DNA of 64,000 nucleotides from Syncephalis fuscata (lineage: Eukaryota > Zoopagomycota > Zoopagomycetes > Zoopagales > Piptocephalidaceae). A model generated the notes under the pieces. That model saw only the letters and a program-made list of their open reading frames with translations. It had not been told where the DNA came from and did not search any database. The DNA lies in contig JAHLTZ010000008.1 in assembly GCA_025786725.1 (NCBI GenBank), positions 62,001 to 126,000 on the forward strand, given 5' to 3'. Positions 1 to 11,276 of the stretch are shown here, piece by piece. Both the position numbers and the translations under genes were made by a program. Positions within the stretch are counted from its first letter, which is position 1. The number at the start of each line of letters is the position of its first letter.

Positions 1-1352
1 CAAGCAATCCTGGCACATCCCAACACGCATCGACGATAACACAGTCACGTGTATCACGATCGGCAATCAGATAAATAAAATTGCGCATCACACCGGCAAA
101 TTCAAATATCTTATTTTGTATGGGCCGTAATGATTTAATAACTGCATAATCTCGACCTGCTAACAACTGCAGGGTAAATAATCCACTTTCTTGATCCTCT
201 AATTTAATCTGTGCATTAGCCACACCAACCCGTGCATCTGGATTAGTAGGATCGCGTTGTAAACACTCCTCGTAACATGATAATGCTTCTTCATACTGTC
301 TTAGACCCAGTAATGCTTCACCTTTTCTATAAAAACCTTTTCCCCAGTCTGGCCGTATACGAATAGCAATCTCTGCGTCTGCCTTGGCCTCCTCGTAGTC
401 ATTAAGCATGCATCGAGAGGCTGAACGATTAGCATAGAGTAGGGCGGTAAAATCGGCCGTCTCTCCTCCTTTCCTTGTTAACTCGGCCAGCTTTTCATGA
501 GGACTAAGCGGCGCCGATGATTGATAAATGCTGCTTGATTTATTGCCATCCACGACAAGTCGAATAGCCTTGCTATACTCGGATAATGCGGCTCTATATC
601 GTTTACGATGAAACTGTTCATTGGCCCGACAGGTAAGACGATATAGATGTCTGTCTGGTGCTAATGCTCTAAACTGTGAATTACCACCGCTTAATGAAGC
701 ATATGGATCAACATCTAACGAAGCAATGGATCCATAGCCAGATAATTGACTTGACATACTATGTATTGTGCTTGTATGGTGTGGATTTGACTGGTCATCC
801 GATAAGGCAACCGATAATCGATTGGTACTGCCATTCTCATAGTTTCCCATCACAGATGGTGACAATGTAGTCGATGACGAGACTGTATCGATAGTTGATA
901 AAGTGGTGACCGACGGTGATGGTCGGAGTGAGCTTAAACGCTTCTTTAATCCTAATAGGCGATGGCCTCCACCCATAGTATCTGTGTGACTAGTGTTATT
1001 GATGTTATTCGTGTTATGGTTGTTTATTTCGTTTAAATGATGATTGCTACTATTGATATCGCTATTGTGGTCACTAGAATGGTCACCAAGAGTATTAATA
1101 TGATTTATATTATGATTATTAGTGGGTGGTGGTAGTTTGTGTCGTCGTCGTCGTCGTCGTCGTAGTTGTAGTAGTGGCTCTATTACTGTCACCAAAATCG
1201 AATACACTACTGCTACTGCTTTGACTTCTACCCTTAAAGCTACCAAAACGGCCAAGATTAATACCGCCAACACTGGTGCCTCCACCTTCACGAACAGATG
1301 ATGTAGACGGAGATGCTGTAGTCGATGCAGTGGACATGGACGACATGAACAT
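1..1352 (-). CDS. TPR protein with C-terminal MBL-fold-like domain (partial)
   Basis: Partial gene running off the left edge. Reading leftward from an ATG at 1352 (others at 1346 and 1337), the product opens with a long Ser/Thr/Asn/His-rich region. This includes a CGT/ACG trinucleotide tract near 1139-1163. A tetratricopeptide region follows at about 670-210 (key stretches HLYRLTCRANEQFHRKRY, ALLYANRSASRCMLNDYEEA, GFYRKGEALLGLRQYEEALS). After a linker, positions 100-1 read MRNFIYLIADRDTRDC and then VIVDACWDVPG. That resembles the first beta strands of metallo-beta-lactamase-fold hydrolases of the glyoxalase II type, where a conserved Asp precedes the metal-binding His motif that would lie outside the window. 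The Ser-rich start and the TPR part are in different frames, so an unplaced intron or a base error lies between about 1300 and 1120. The TPR call is firm; the hydrolase call is inference from about 40 residues. Confidence 0.6.
1139..1163. repeat. CGT trinucleotide tract
   Basis: Short (CGT)n run inside the low-complexity N-terminal part of the TPR gene. It reads as Thr or Arg depending on the frame and lies near the unexplained change of frame in that gene. Confidence 0.85.
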
Positions 1353-1584
1353 TAGTCCCAAAAGAGTGGTTACGTGTACAAGTCAATATAAATAAACTAA
1401 CGTATAAACGGTAAAGTAGGAAATAGATTAGTAAAGGAATAGTGATGATAGCCGTTGTATAATAGCGAAAGAAGAAGAGGAGGAAAAGTGACGGCGGTGA
1501 ACATCAACCGCTCTTGATGGTAGAAGGTGCCGTATAAGAGATGTAGAAGTAGACAAGTAAGCAAACAAACAAACAGACAGACAA

Positions 1585-1624
<40 letters not shown>

Positions 1625-2800
1625 ACGAAAAGAGCGAGAGTAAGAGTGAGAGGTAGAAGAGTAAGTGAAAGAGAGCAAAACACCAATGTATATTGTATAA
1701 GTAGACTGTTCAAGGAACAAGTGTTAAAATGGCGTATCTCTTTCTTTACTATCAATGTCACAGTATTGTTTAAAGTAGTCGGTGTATTCAATATTCAATC
1801 TCCACGCCATTGATACTCCTCAACTATGCATACGTACGCACGTCCATGACATTAATAACAATACATCTATCCTATAATGTTTTGTCATACTATTCTATCT
1901 ATTCTATTCTATTCTATACATCTATCTATTTACTATTCTATTCTATATATCTATCTATTTACTATTTTTCATTAAATAACAATAATATTATTCAATATTG
2001 CTTCCTTTATCTCTTCTCCTCTTTCTCCTTTTACTTGAATGTATAGTGCTCACTCTCTCTTTATTTCTCCTCTATTTGTCCTTATTGACGCATCATCGAT
2101 GGTTACGCACGCACAAACATACCAATACAAGGAAAGGGGACAGTTTAAATAAATGAAAATAGCCGCTACATCTACTTATTTTACCCACCCCATTATAATA
2201 TAACTATTTACCTTAAATAAAAGACCACTGTAATTAATAACTATTACTATTGCTAGTATTACTATTAACAGCAATTGTAATAGTAATAACGATAGTAACT
2301 ATCAAGGGTAATGGTGCGTATTTAGATGGTTGCCTCCTTACACATACTAGTATGAACGTAAATTGCAACTGAAATAATAGCCACACATACACAAAGTATG
2401 GCAATTATAACAGCACTAATAAAAATAATGCTGATATAATTAAGAGAAGAGAAAGAGATATGGGAAAAGAGGAAATAAAACTCTAACAAACAGTACTAAG
2501 GTATGCACTCATATACTAGGAAGAGAAGGAACTATCTGTTAATCGTGTGGTCAATAACTAGTCCTAGTGTTGTTGTATGCATGGCACAGATAGGCAGAGG
2601 AGTAAACAGGTGGTGCCTTTATCGTAGACAGGTTAGTTGGCGTGAAGTGAAAGTGTGGTCAAGGCAATCTGGCCATGTGGTATATCAACAACTATACAAT
2701 GTCACATGATAGAGTGCAAAGTATTGAACACTATTTCATCTTTTCATCGTAAAAGTATAGCTTGGCAGTTGTCTAAAATATAGTCATTTGCACACTTTAT
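1353..2800. other. Intergenic, low complexity
   Basis: No gene supported. The segment holds a GATA microsatellite, stretches of TCTAT/TTCTA repeats around 1890-1970, and AT-rich sequence. Open frames here are made of repeat-encoded residues (Ile-Tyr-Leu-Ser runs) or lack any family similarity I recognise. A short ORF at 2503-2709 has no supporting motif. Confidence 0.6.
1585..1622. repeat. GATA microsatellite
   Basis: Tandem tetranucleotide (GATA/TAGA) repeated about nine times, visible directly. It creates spurious open frames on the minus strand. Confidence 0.95.
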
Positions 2801-4179
2801 TTATCCATCATCTACACCTATTGTATCGTCACCATGGCTTATAAATGGTATTGGAAAGAATCTACATGGTAATTAGTACAGATTGAATGATGTACACCAC
2901 TAGTTACTTACCCTCCTCCACCCATCATGCCATGGGAGTGACGCGAGAAATAGTCAAAATCAATACCAATGGCACAGGCTAATACAACCGCCCGTTCATC
3001 GCCGGTTAATGGGTTGGTGGAGACTTCGTTTCTGGTATGGCCTTCATACGTTGTTAAGTAGTCGGGATGGAATAATAGTGCATATTGGCCTGTATCCGTA
3101 AATATCTATTACCGCATTTATATTAGCAAGTAGGTGGCTTATACAATTTGATCCTATTTACTTCACGAGCAAATCCACCAAATCTTCTATCGACACAGGC
3201 CATAACTTTGTCTTGTTCATCGGTCAGTTCGAATCGCCAAGCTAGAAAACCTGCATCCACTTGAGCAAATTGATCATGTCTAATGGTTTCAATGCTTATT
3301 AATAAATCAATTATGGCATAACTATTAAATAGACTTGCCTTATAAATAGTTCATAGCGACGACGCCATAAATGCCATTGTTGAATAACTTGTCCTATAAG
3401 TCTGTCCTGCGCATCCATAACATAGATATGTGTATTAATCCATGTCCATGGACGATGCAGCTAATACATAGGCGATTAGCTATGCCAAGAATACTAAAAC
3501 GTTGATTACCTTAAGTATTACTTGGCCGTCATTATCGACAATAACCGCTTTAAATGGCCTATGAGTTCGTAGTAGCTGACGAGCAATAGCTGAACTAAAT
3601 TTACTTTCTTCTTCTGCTAAATAGGCCACTGGTCGACCTTGATCGTCCTCGATACTATACCGATTAGCTTGTTCAAATCCCTAATAACAATTAATCGATA
3701 CGTATAGTGAATAGCTCGATTGGCTCTACCAGAAATATATTAAGTGGTTCTAGTTGACGTCGTATTACTAATGCTGCTGCATAGCGCATAGACCATTCCG
3801 TCCATGTTAATTGTTGTTCTGTATTCTCTGTAACTGTAGATGAATCAATCATTTGTTGTTTATCACCAACATCAGATGCTACTCGGCTTTCTCTTAATCG
3901 AGCAAGTCTTCGATTACGCAAATCTTTACCATAGATATTAGCTAACCATTAAATACAAATACAAATACATATAATAATAATAATATAACCAGCTGACTAA
4001 CCATCAACACCACGAAAAGAGCGACGATTGAACGCCAGTGTTCGTCTGCTCTCCATAAAATGGCTACTATATTGCTGAATAGGCCGATATGGGCACTGGC
4101 CGCTTTGACAGATACCATTGCTAGGCACGGCGGTAATTAGGCGGCCAACACCCTTTAGCCACCCACGGGAACTATACAT
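2801..4179 (-). CDS. Mitochondrial phospholipid scramblase-like protein (AIM25 type)
   Basis: Multi-exon gene on the minus strand with an ATG at 4179 and a stop at 2801-2803. The start gives a basic N-terminus (MYSSRGWLKGVGRLITAVPS) that fits a mitochondrial targeting peptide. Exons in order then give a charged segment (LRNRRLARLRESRVASDV), RQLEPLNIFL, a region with NRYSIEDDQGRPVAYLAEEE, and PWTWINTHIYVMDAQDRLIG. Next come QVIQQWHLWRRRYELF, DEQDKVMACVDRRFGGFAR, EIFTDTGQYALLFHPDYL and LTGDERAVVLACAIGIDFDY. The FGGFAREIFTDTGQY block and the following acidic LTxDERAVxLACAIxIDFDYFSRHS stretch are characteristic of the fungal scramblase family that includes yeast Aim25. A last small exon adds a short acidic tail. 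It is divergently arranged with the small gene at 4379, about 200 bp apart, so the two may share a promoter region. Exact exon edges were not all fixed. Confidence 0.82.
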
Positions 4180-4378
4180 AAGGCTTTAGATCTGTTCAAT
4201 ACCAATATCGTATGCTGATACAAGAGAAAGAAGAGGACCGCCCAGCTATAAAGATAATAGAGTGCGATATAAACACTTGTTCTAATCAACGGGTATAAAT
4301 TCCATTGGATCAAAATTCAATTGAAATGTAAACTTTTCTATAATAAAAATCTATTTCTTTCTCATTCTTTTGTTTACA

Positions 4379-4531
4379 ATGCCTCTACCAAACTTTCGAC
4401 GCATCTATGCTTCATTCCGTACACCGGAAGAGGAACGCCGTATATCACGCGAAGCATTCTTTAAATGTGTGGGATTTGTTGTTGCTTGTGTAGCCATTAC
4501 TTGGATGGCTGGTAAACAGCGAACTATATAA
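4379..4531 (+). CDS. 50-residue single-pass membrane protein
   Basis: Uninterrupted small ORF beginning MPLPNFRRIYASFRTPEEER and ending AITWMAGKQRTI. It has a charged, amphipathic first half with several Arg and Glu, then one hydrophobic segment (CVGFVVACVAITWMA) and a short basic tail. Length and layout match tail-anchored subunits of mitochondrial outer-membrane import complexes such as Tom5, but the similarity is structural only and I cannot confirm the family. It is divergent from the scramblase gene at 4179 and is followed by the convergent COG3-like gene. Coding status is supported by the amphipathic-plus-TM design and by its position in a compact gap with no other reading. Confidence 0.55.
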   Translation: MPLPNFRRIYASFRTPEEERRISREAFFKCVGFVVACVAITWMAGKQRTI

Positions 4532-4675
4532 TTAATACCAACGTGGCCATCGATACTAAAGACAACACACAAACATTGAATACTATAACACTACTATAAA
4601 TATACTGTTATATAGATGATACTATATAATTGCTTTACAGCCATCACTATAACTGCTCTAGTATAATTTATTGGT

Positions 4676-6653
4676 CTACATAATTACACAACTATCCAAA
4701 TCAGTAGCATCTGGCTTATCCAGCTTACGTTGGGTCACTTGAAGAATGGCTAATAGTGCATGAATATCGCATCCACCAGTGCTATTTATAAAGTTATATA
4801 AGCCTCTACTATTGCTATTAGCTGCTACTTACCGCGTTCTTCTAGTGTACGTTCTCGATCTTCATCTAGTTCCAAGTTTTCGGGTAAATGGGCTCTTACA
4901 ATAGCACATAGCTCTTCAAGGGCACTGGGATCGGTTTCCTTTAGAATACGTGGTCTTAATCGTTCATAGGCCGCTTGAATAAGACGACTAAAGTTAATGG
5001 ATAGTGTTTTTTATTGTTGGTAAAAAATACACTATATAAAGAGCGTTCTTCTGAACCCATTGTAGTAACAAATGTTAAACTATCAAGTGCCTAAATGATT
5101 ATAATTACCGTTAATGACATTTAATACTGTTAATTAATAAACTAAATCAGTCATACCATTTCTACTAATGATACATCAGGCTGATCAATAATAGCCAGTC
5201 GTTCATCGGTTAAAGGTCCTAATAGACGTTGTCTAATATCAAGATAGCTTTCTTGACAAGCTTTTAATGCTTCTTCACACCTAGTATATAGCGGTTATTT
5301 TCTGTTCAGTTTATTCAATAAACAACATACGTTGTATCTTGAAGAGCCAGTTGCTCTAATTTCTCCAATAGTGGACGTAGTTCTGGCGTACTAGCTCTGA
5401 ACTTTACATACAACAAAGGCAGTAAAGCAGATTCACTTTGACGTTCACTCGGTGTCTGTAGAATAACAGCAATATTAGTTAATTAGTACAAACAGTATAT
5501 TGTCACTTACTTTTGCTTCTAATTTACGAGCAACTTCACGCGCCATACTCATCCATGCATCAATCGCATGTTGTCGGATTAATTGGCCGGCTTTGGCTCG
5601 ACATTCAATAAACTTATCCAAATAAGCTCCTGCTTCCCGATAGCTTGCCTATAATACAAATAACCATGGTTATCATGGTTATTTAGCTGCTTTATTCGAA
5701 CGACAGGCATCATTACCTTAGCCGTAAGAAATACAATCGATTCCTCCATAGCATTGAGTGTTGGTAGAAAGTCTGAGCGTAAACAAACGAATCTAGTTGC
5801 TTCTTGTTCATCTACATCGACATTCTGTGAATCGGCGTCAATCATGGCATCTAACGGAGAACCTGGCATTGGTGACCATCCCGGTGAAGTGGGTGGCAAT
5901 GGCATCATACCAGCCGCATTAGCCGGGTCAATTAGTCGAACTAAATGCGATAATCGGTCAAAATAGTCCAGCTGTTTGGCAACTGCATCGCCAACAAGAC
6001 TAAATGTGCCTAGTGTATACATGTATTAAAATAAGGATATTTATATATAGTGTTGGTTATAGTTACCTGTCGCTCTAACAAACGCTCCGAAGCCACAGCT
6101 AATGAAGTAGCAGTTTGCCGTATACGCTGCTCTGAACTGGATAGATGGGTCAGCTCCTTATTAAGTCCCAATAATGCATCTAACAATGTATCGCATCGAT
6201 TTACAGCACTATTCAGCCAATGTTGATGCTGACTATACAATTATGAATACAAAAATGATAAATTTAATTACTAGTACTTACCGATACTTTTCATCTCTCT
6301 GCCTATCATTTGTGGTAACTATCGTTTGAATTGAATCACGTTCTATATTATTGTTAGTTATTATAAATGATATATAGATATATAGCCATATACTAACCAT
6401 CCACCGGTTGTTCAAAAGCAGTTATTTTATCCTGGCTTTTAGATTGGTTCTCCTCTGTCTCTTCGTCTTCTCCACCTTCAGTTATACGAATAAATAATGC
6501 GTCTAGACTATTAACGTTGTCCAGTTCTTTAACCAATGCATCATAGTCGGCACTTGGCAAAGTATATAATGTGTCCCAATCTTCTAGACGACATCCTGTC
6601 CGACCTACACGATTCGGTCGAGGGGACGCGGTACGTCCTTGCAGATACTCCAT
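4676..6653 (-). CDS. Conserved oligomeric Golgi complex subunit 3-like (Sec34/Cog3)
   Basis: About ten exons on the minus strand, ATG at 6653, stop at 4676-4678, roughly 490 residues. The N-terminal part has WDTLYTLPSADYDALVKEL and an acidic stretch. A coiled-coil region follows around 6234-6067 (QHQHWLNSAVNRCDTLLDAL, NKELTHLSSSEQRIRQTATS), as expected for the N-terminal coil of Cog3. Further motifs are DYFDRLSHLVRLIDP, LRSDFLPTLNAMEESIVFL, ASYREAGAYLDKFIECRAKA and YERLRPRILKETDPSALEEL. That order (DYFxxL, then SDFxPxLxxMEESIxFL, then YLxKFxxCRxxAxxLI, then YxxLRPRILxETDxxxLxEL) is the Cog3 signature. The complex tethers vesicles in retrograde intra-Golgi traffic. The protein is shorter than animal and yeast Cog3, mainly through short linkers. 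Confidence 0.75.
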
Positions 6654-6797
6654 GGTACGAATAGAGAATGTTAAGTGGCTATTATGTAGAAGGGGTCAAT
6701 GACGTGGTATAAACTAATGAGTTTAACAATTAACAATAAATGTAATAAATTGTAATAAATTGTAATAATTAATGTATTTTATTGATGGATGCCATCA

Positions 6798-7365
6798 TTA
6801 GACAGATCCAGATTCCTTGGGCGTTTTAGTAAATAACTGAATGGCATGAATACCAGCCTGTATTTCTGGATTGATTTCTTTATATACTAGACGATGTCGT
6901 TGCGGTAACGACTATATGTATTATATGTATTACATATATATTATGTTTAGTATATTAAGAATAATAACATTAGCTAGTTCATACTTTGCCTTCAAACATC
7001 TCCGATATCACGTTGATTCTAAATAACGTTATTACTATTAGATATCAACAAGCATCTACTAAATACCTGAAATGAGTCTCACTTGGAAATGAGTCATTGA
7101 TAACTTGTAATGTACGCGGTGCCAATGCAGCTGTTAACTAGTAATACCAATACAGAAAAAACTAAGCGGATGCAACTATCTGTATTAAATAGCTTACTTT
7201 CTTTTCCATGCTAAGTGTCAATGGTCCTTTACGTGGTGCCTTGTTGCTTTCGTCTGCATTGTCTATCTGGCTTGTAAAGCCACGTCGCGCAATGGCCGTT
7301 GGCAATAACGAGGAGGATCTTGCAACGATTGCTGCTCCGTAAGCCAAGCGAGTATATACCAACAT
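6798..7365 (-). CDS. BolA-family protein, short-loop form
   Basis: Four exons (7365-7198, 7137-7067, 7018-6985, 6911-6798) join in frame to 129 residues. The N-terminus (MLVYTRLAYGAAIVARSSSL) is Arg-rich and fits a mitochondrial presequence. The body reads LAPRTLQVINDS, then SETHFRINVISEMFEGK, LPQRHRLVYKEI and GIHAIQLFTKTPKE. These are the BolA landmarks (ESHFxVxIVSxxFEGK, RHRLVY, HAxxxxTKTPxE). BolA proteins act with monothiol glutaredoxins in iron-sulfur cluster handling, in mitochondria for this sort. The loop that normally sits between the NDS/NES strand and SETHF, which carries His ligands, is shortened by 12 codons compared with the neighbouring copy. The gene is head to head with the second BolA gene, 107 bp apart, and has the same intron phases. 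Confidence 0.9.
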
Positions 7366-7472
7366 GACGATACAAGATCAATAAAGAAACAAAATAGAGT
7401 GCTAATAAAATACATATTGATCCACTATACTACGAGTGCCACATTTCTTTTTACTACGAAATCTACCACTTC

Positions 7473-8155
7473 ATGTTTTTACTTGGCCGATCAGTTTCCC
7501 GGCATTTGTGGAGTCGCACTATTGCACAGTCAACGCGCACTTTTACTTTAACTCGTTCTGCCGCGCTTTTATTCTCTACGCGCAGCACCATGGCTTTGTC
7601 AGGGCCACTTCAACAGAGTATGGAAGAAAAGGTGTGCATAGTTACCACACTAGGTATCATTATTTGCCATTCTTTTCATTGCTCATCAGTGCATATATAT
7701 TGATTGCTTAGATTCGCGTCGAATTCAATCCAACCACGTTGGAGGTAAAAAATGAATCGCACCTTCATAGACACCACGCTCCCATGCAAGGCGTAACCAG
7801 CACCGAAACACATTTCCGGTAAGTTACCGCCACACCAAGTGTAAACACGTGTATAATGGTTGCAATATCACGCGACTGGCGTTTAATTCTATTCAGTATG
7901 ACGATTGTGTCTTCTGTGTTCGAAGGCAAGGTAAGACAATGGTTCGGAGACAAGGCTATAACGTCGCTTGTGTCCGTTGAAATTAAGTACTGAACGTGTA
8001 ATAACTTAGCTACTATACTTTAGTCGTTAATGCAGCGTCACCGAGCAATTTACAAGCTGCTTGCTGATGAATTGGCTGCGCAGGATGGCGTGCACGCTTT
8101 GGCTCTAGTGACAAAGACTCCACAAGAATACGCCAATATGTCGTCATCTAACTAG
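7473..8155 (+). CDS. BolA-family protein, BolA1-like, mitochondrial
   Basis: Four exons (7473-7631, 7712-7818, 7897-7930, 8024-8155) give an intact 143-residue product. The Arg/Ser/Thr-rich N-terminus ([19 protein letters not shown]) looks like a mitochondrial presequence. The BolA domain has [18 protein letters not shown], then [33 protein letters not shown] and [18 protein letters not shown]. The full His-bearing loop ([12 protein letters not shown]) expected for cluster ligation with a glutaredoxin partner is present, unlike in the neighbour on the other strand. Exon 1 ends after MEEK in phase 0, exon 2 ends inside the Arg of HFR in phase 2, and exon 3 is 34 nt, exactly as in the neighbour. 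A start at an internal Met (MALSGPL) could yield a cytosolic form. Confidence 0.92.
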
Positions 8156-8584
8156 TATTGTTATAAGCATTAATTGATGGGAATACGCGTGGTGCCACAA
8201 TTTACGCCTATTATGCCTTGCCAGTAGCATGTGTTGTGCGTGATCCGTCGTAACAATTAAGCGAATATAAATAGTATAAAAGAACCATGGGATACATCCC
8301 TTTTTGTTAGTGTTAGCATGTGGTAGTTATAATAAAACCATTTCGGTCACAAACTGCCTTAATGAGTACCAATTTAGCAGGCAAATGATAATCACATTTC
8401 TTTAGCCATTAATCATCTATCAATCTGCATTTAATAACCAAGTGCTTACGCCAGTATTTAAGTCGCGCTTTTCGCTAGCTGTTTGCCAATATTCAGTAGC
8501 TTTTTTCTTGTTATTTTGTTTTAGTTTAACGCTCACACTTTTAACGTCCATACCTCCAACATCCATTCTAACCTTAAGCTTATT

Positions 8585-9167
8585 ATGCATTTCAGTCTAT
8601 TACCCACAATCATTATTCTCGGTTGTCTATTTGCAACAATTATTATTAATGTTAACTCAGTAGCTTCGTTGCCGACACAGAGCGGTCGAAGGGAACGTTC
8701 CGACGAGCTGCGAAAGGCTGCCATCATAAATGGCTCATCCCCCTCGACATCAAACCCAGCAATTGATGATCTAAACGTATCATGCCATCCGACAAATATT
8801 TCAAAAAAGACGGATTTTACGTATATCCTGAAGAGTGGTTTGGCTACAGTAATAAATGGGCTATTGCTCATGGATACTACGCTGCTTCGGCTAGTGTTTA
8901 TGGCCAACCTGGCTATGCCGAAGAAGTTGCTGTCTATATTACCTGTACGAATAGTCTGAAACTATACAATCTACTGGCAACAGGTCGTAAGGTGTGCAAA
9001 ATTACTGCTTTGTTTGTATTTGTTTACTAACTGTTGACATTTAGCTTATGCAGATGCGCTGGCAAAAATACCCCATTGAGATACCAGGCACTGGTAGACG
9101 TGGAATTGCAACACTTCAATCGTTTCAGCCTGATCCTCAATATGCGTGTAATGTTTTTCTATATTAA
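8585..9167 (+). CDS. Small secreted protein SSP1, copy A (frame-broken)
   Basis: Same gene as the intact copy at 18122. The start is MHFSLLPTIIILGCLFATII, a clear signal peptide. Exon 1 (8585-8991), intron (8992-9044) and exon 2 (9045-9167) correspond to those of copy B. One base is missing near 8774 after NPAIDDL, where copy B continues KRIMPSDKY. This copy changes frame there, and the downstream conserved part (DGFYVYPEEWFGYSNKW and on to the first Cys) lies in another frame. Either this is a recent pseudogene or the base was lost in sequencing. No function is known; it belongs to the three-member SSP family described for this region. Confidence 0.75.
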
Positions 9168-10403
9168 AACATAATAATAGTAATATTAATAAAAGTTTTA
9201 TGATAATAACATTTTAAGCTTATCTGTATTTATGGTTTATCAGCCATAACCTGTGACAAACACTAAACCAGCAATGATTCAATATCCATCACAGACTAAT
9301 ATGGCAAATTGCAATCTAGCATTAATATCAAATATTAATTTTATGGTTTGCTCTGCGGTAGCTTGCATTACATCTTCAACAATTTTTGGTGTGTGCATCT
9401 GCAATAAATAGCAAGTTAAATTGAGTTAAAATGTGTTATATTCAAATTAAATACTGCAAGATTTCTATGGCATTTAACAACTAAATGTTCCATGGCATTG
9501 ATAGTGGCAAAGATTGGCAAGTTGTTACATTATATGTTGGTTTATGATCGATATAATGTAAAATATAGACACTACACTGCTCATGAAAATCACAACATAT
9601 GGCGAAAGTATTTCATTTTATGATAACAAAAACAGCGAGCACAGTGTAAGAAGAAAAGTACTTGTTGTGTTCTAACCTACAGTCAAGTATTCAATACATG
9701 TAGAAAAATACAACATATCTAAGAAATGAAAATGTAAATAAATTCAGTGGCAAAATAATGTATTGCAATGATAATTAAATTTAAAACTACTAACTTAATT
9801 GGCAGCAAATGTAATGCATCATTTATGAAGCTGTACTGTTTTATAAATACTGGTAATCACCATGATTGATACATTGTAACAAGGGGGTTGTAACTACTCC
9901 GCTTGTTACATATTGCAATATGAGCTATTCAGTTCATTATAGTTGAATCATGATAATTAATGGCCAATAGGAAACAAAATTAGTATCAAAGCATTGTCAA
10001 CCAACATATTGTGTTTTAACCGCTAGATAAGTACAAGTAAATATCAGAAATTAGCATTATAAGATAACGCTAAGATAAGGTGCTGCTTGGCTAGCTGAGT
10101 TACAATTTGTTAAATAGAGCTGTAAAAATATAAATATTAGTGTGATTGCTTTTATAAAACATTATGCCAATCGGCATTATTGTAACGCAACTATGTAATT
10201 GAATTTCCTTGTTGCCATAAAAAGTAAATTGATACACGTGAAACAGCTAAAGAAAAATTATATCGTTTTGCTTATGGTATCGGAGTTTTATAATCTTGAT
10301 GCCTTTGAATTGCTTTTTAAAATAAATAGATAGATTTTTCGGACTATTTTAGTTTTCAATATTAACCATCCATTACACTAGTAGATTTTACAAACAAACA
10401 GAC
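9168..10403. other. Intergenic between SSP1 and SSP2, copy A
   Basis: 1.2 kb of AT-rich sequence with no coding support. Its last 500 bp contain a copy of the dispersed repeat (9920-10100). The same sequence, with small indels, lies at 18706-19934 in copy B. Confidence 0.7.
9920..10100 (+). repeat. Dispersed repeat, copy 1
   Basis: Non-coding element recognised by landmarks in order: TATTCAGTTCATTATAG, GATAATTAATGGCCAATAG, TTAGTATCAAAG, CAACATATTGTG, ATCAGAAATTAGCATTATAA, GGTGCTGCTTGG. The same order, diverged, recurs at 17058-17265 (minus), 19455-19635 (plus), about 56045-56300 (plus) and about 59040-59240 (minus). Alignment is by eye; true ends are unknown. Confidence 0.6.
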
Positions 10404-11028
10404 ATGCATTTTACTAGAACAGCTTTTGTATCAGCTTGCTATGGACTGGCGATCTACGCCAGCCTTATAGCTACTAGTTCGGCTTCTCCAGCTTCTCCAC
10501 TTGAGAAATATATAATGAAAAAACAATTAGCCGAAAAACAATTAGCCGAAACACAATTCGCACCAATAGACAGCCCAGAATCATCGACAATCAAAGTATC
10601 ACTTTTCGATGCCATCAGTGCAGCTTTACCACTTGGATTTAAGTTCTATTGGGACAAGTACAAACTGAGCTTCCCAAAAGAATGGAAAAAAGACGCTAGT
10701 GGTGGCTGGGCATACACCTATGCAGTACTATCCTCCAAAGGTTCAAGGTTATATTACACCGGACAGAAAAGCGCCTATGTGATTTGCACCGATAACACTG
10801 AGCTATTTTCAGACTTTAGCAAACAGCTCAATGTAAGTAAGCGCTGTGTAAATAGTATTATGTGCTGACTTTTACTAGGATGCATCAGAAAAGAAAGCAT
10901 TGCGGACGTTGACTATTCCAGGATTAGCCGGTTTCATAACAGAGCAGCAGCCTTCCTTTAAGCCGACTAAACAAATCAGCTGTTTGCCGGTGTATTATCA
11001 ACATGCTTTGTCTAAGAATAAGCTGTAA
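10404..11028 (+). CDS. Small secreted protein SSP2, copy A (intact)
   Basis: Exon 1 10404-10832, intron 10833-10878, exon 2 10879-11028; 192 residues. The N-terminus (MHFTRTAFVSACYGLAIYAS) is a signal peptide ending near SSASPAS. A short direct repeat, KQLAEKQLAETQ, follows. The mature region has SLFDAISAALPLGFKFYWDK, SFPKEWKKDASGGWAYTYAV, the first Cys in SAYVICTDNTELF, the phase-0 intron 16 residues after that Cys begins, then LTIPGLAGFITEQQP and the second Cys in KQISCLPVYYQ. Two Cys in the predicted mature protein suggest one disulfide. This architecture is shared with SSP1 and SSP3. No known family is recognised. Its place among other secreted-protein genes suggests an extracellular role, but that is inference. 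Confidence 0.85.
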
Positions 11029-11276
11029 CGCCGACAGGTTAATGGCAGCATACACATGCTTTGTTTCACTATTACCTTTGCCATAATAGTGTGTCGCTTG
11101 AAATAGAAATATACATGCAAAGCTGTAACTCTGATTCATGTACATTTTTGGCTACTCCAAAAGAGATACTTTGAAGCAACGTTACACGATCACAATAAAT
11201 TTCTTATTTAAATCAAGCCAAATTTGCATTAGATACCAATAAAAAACTCAGTAGACGATTCCTATCCACAACTGAA

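Noticed and set aside
1397-1791. Two overlapping minus-strand ORFs rich in Ile-Tyr-Leu-Ser
   Set aside because: They are translations of the GATA microsatellite and its flanks; no domain or splice support.
2503-2709. 68-residue plus-strand ORF
   Set aside because: No motif, no context, and it overlaps no conserved sequence.
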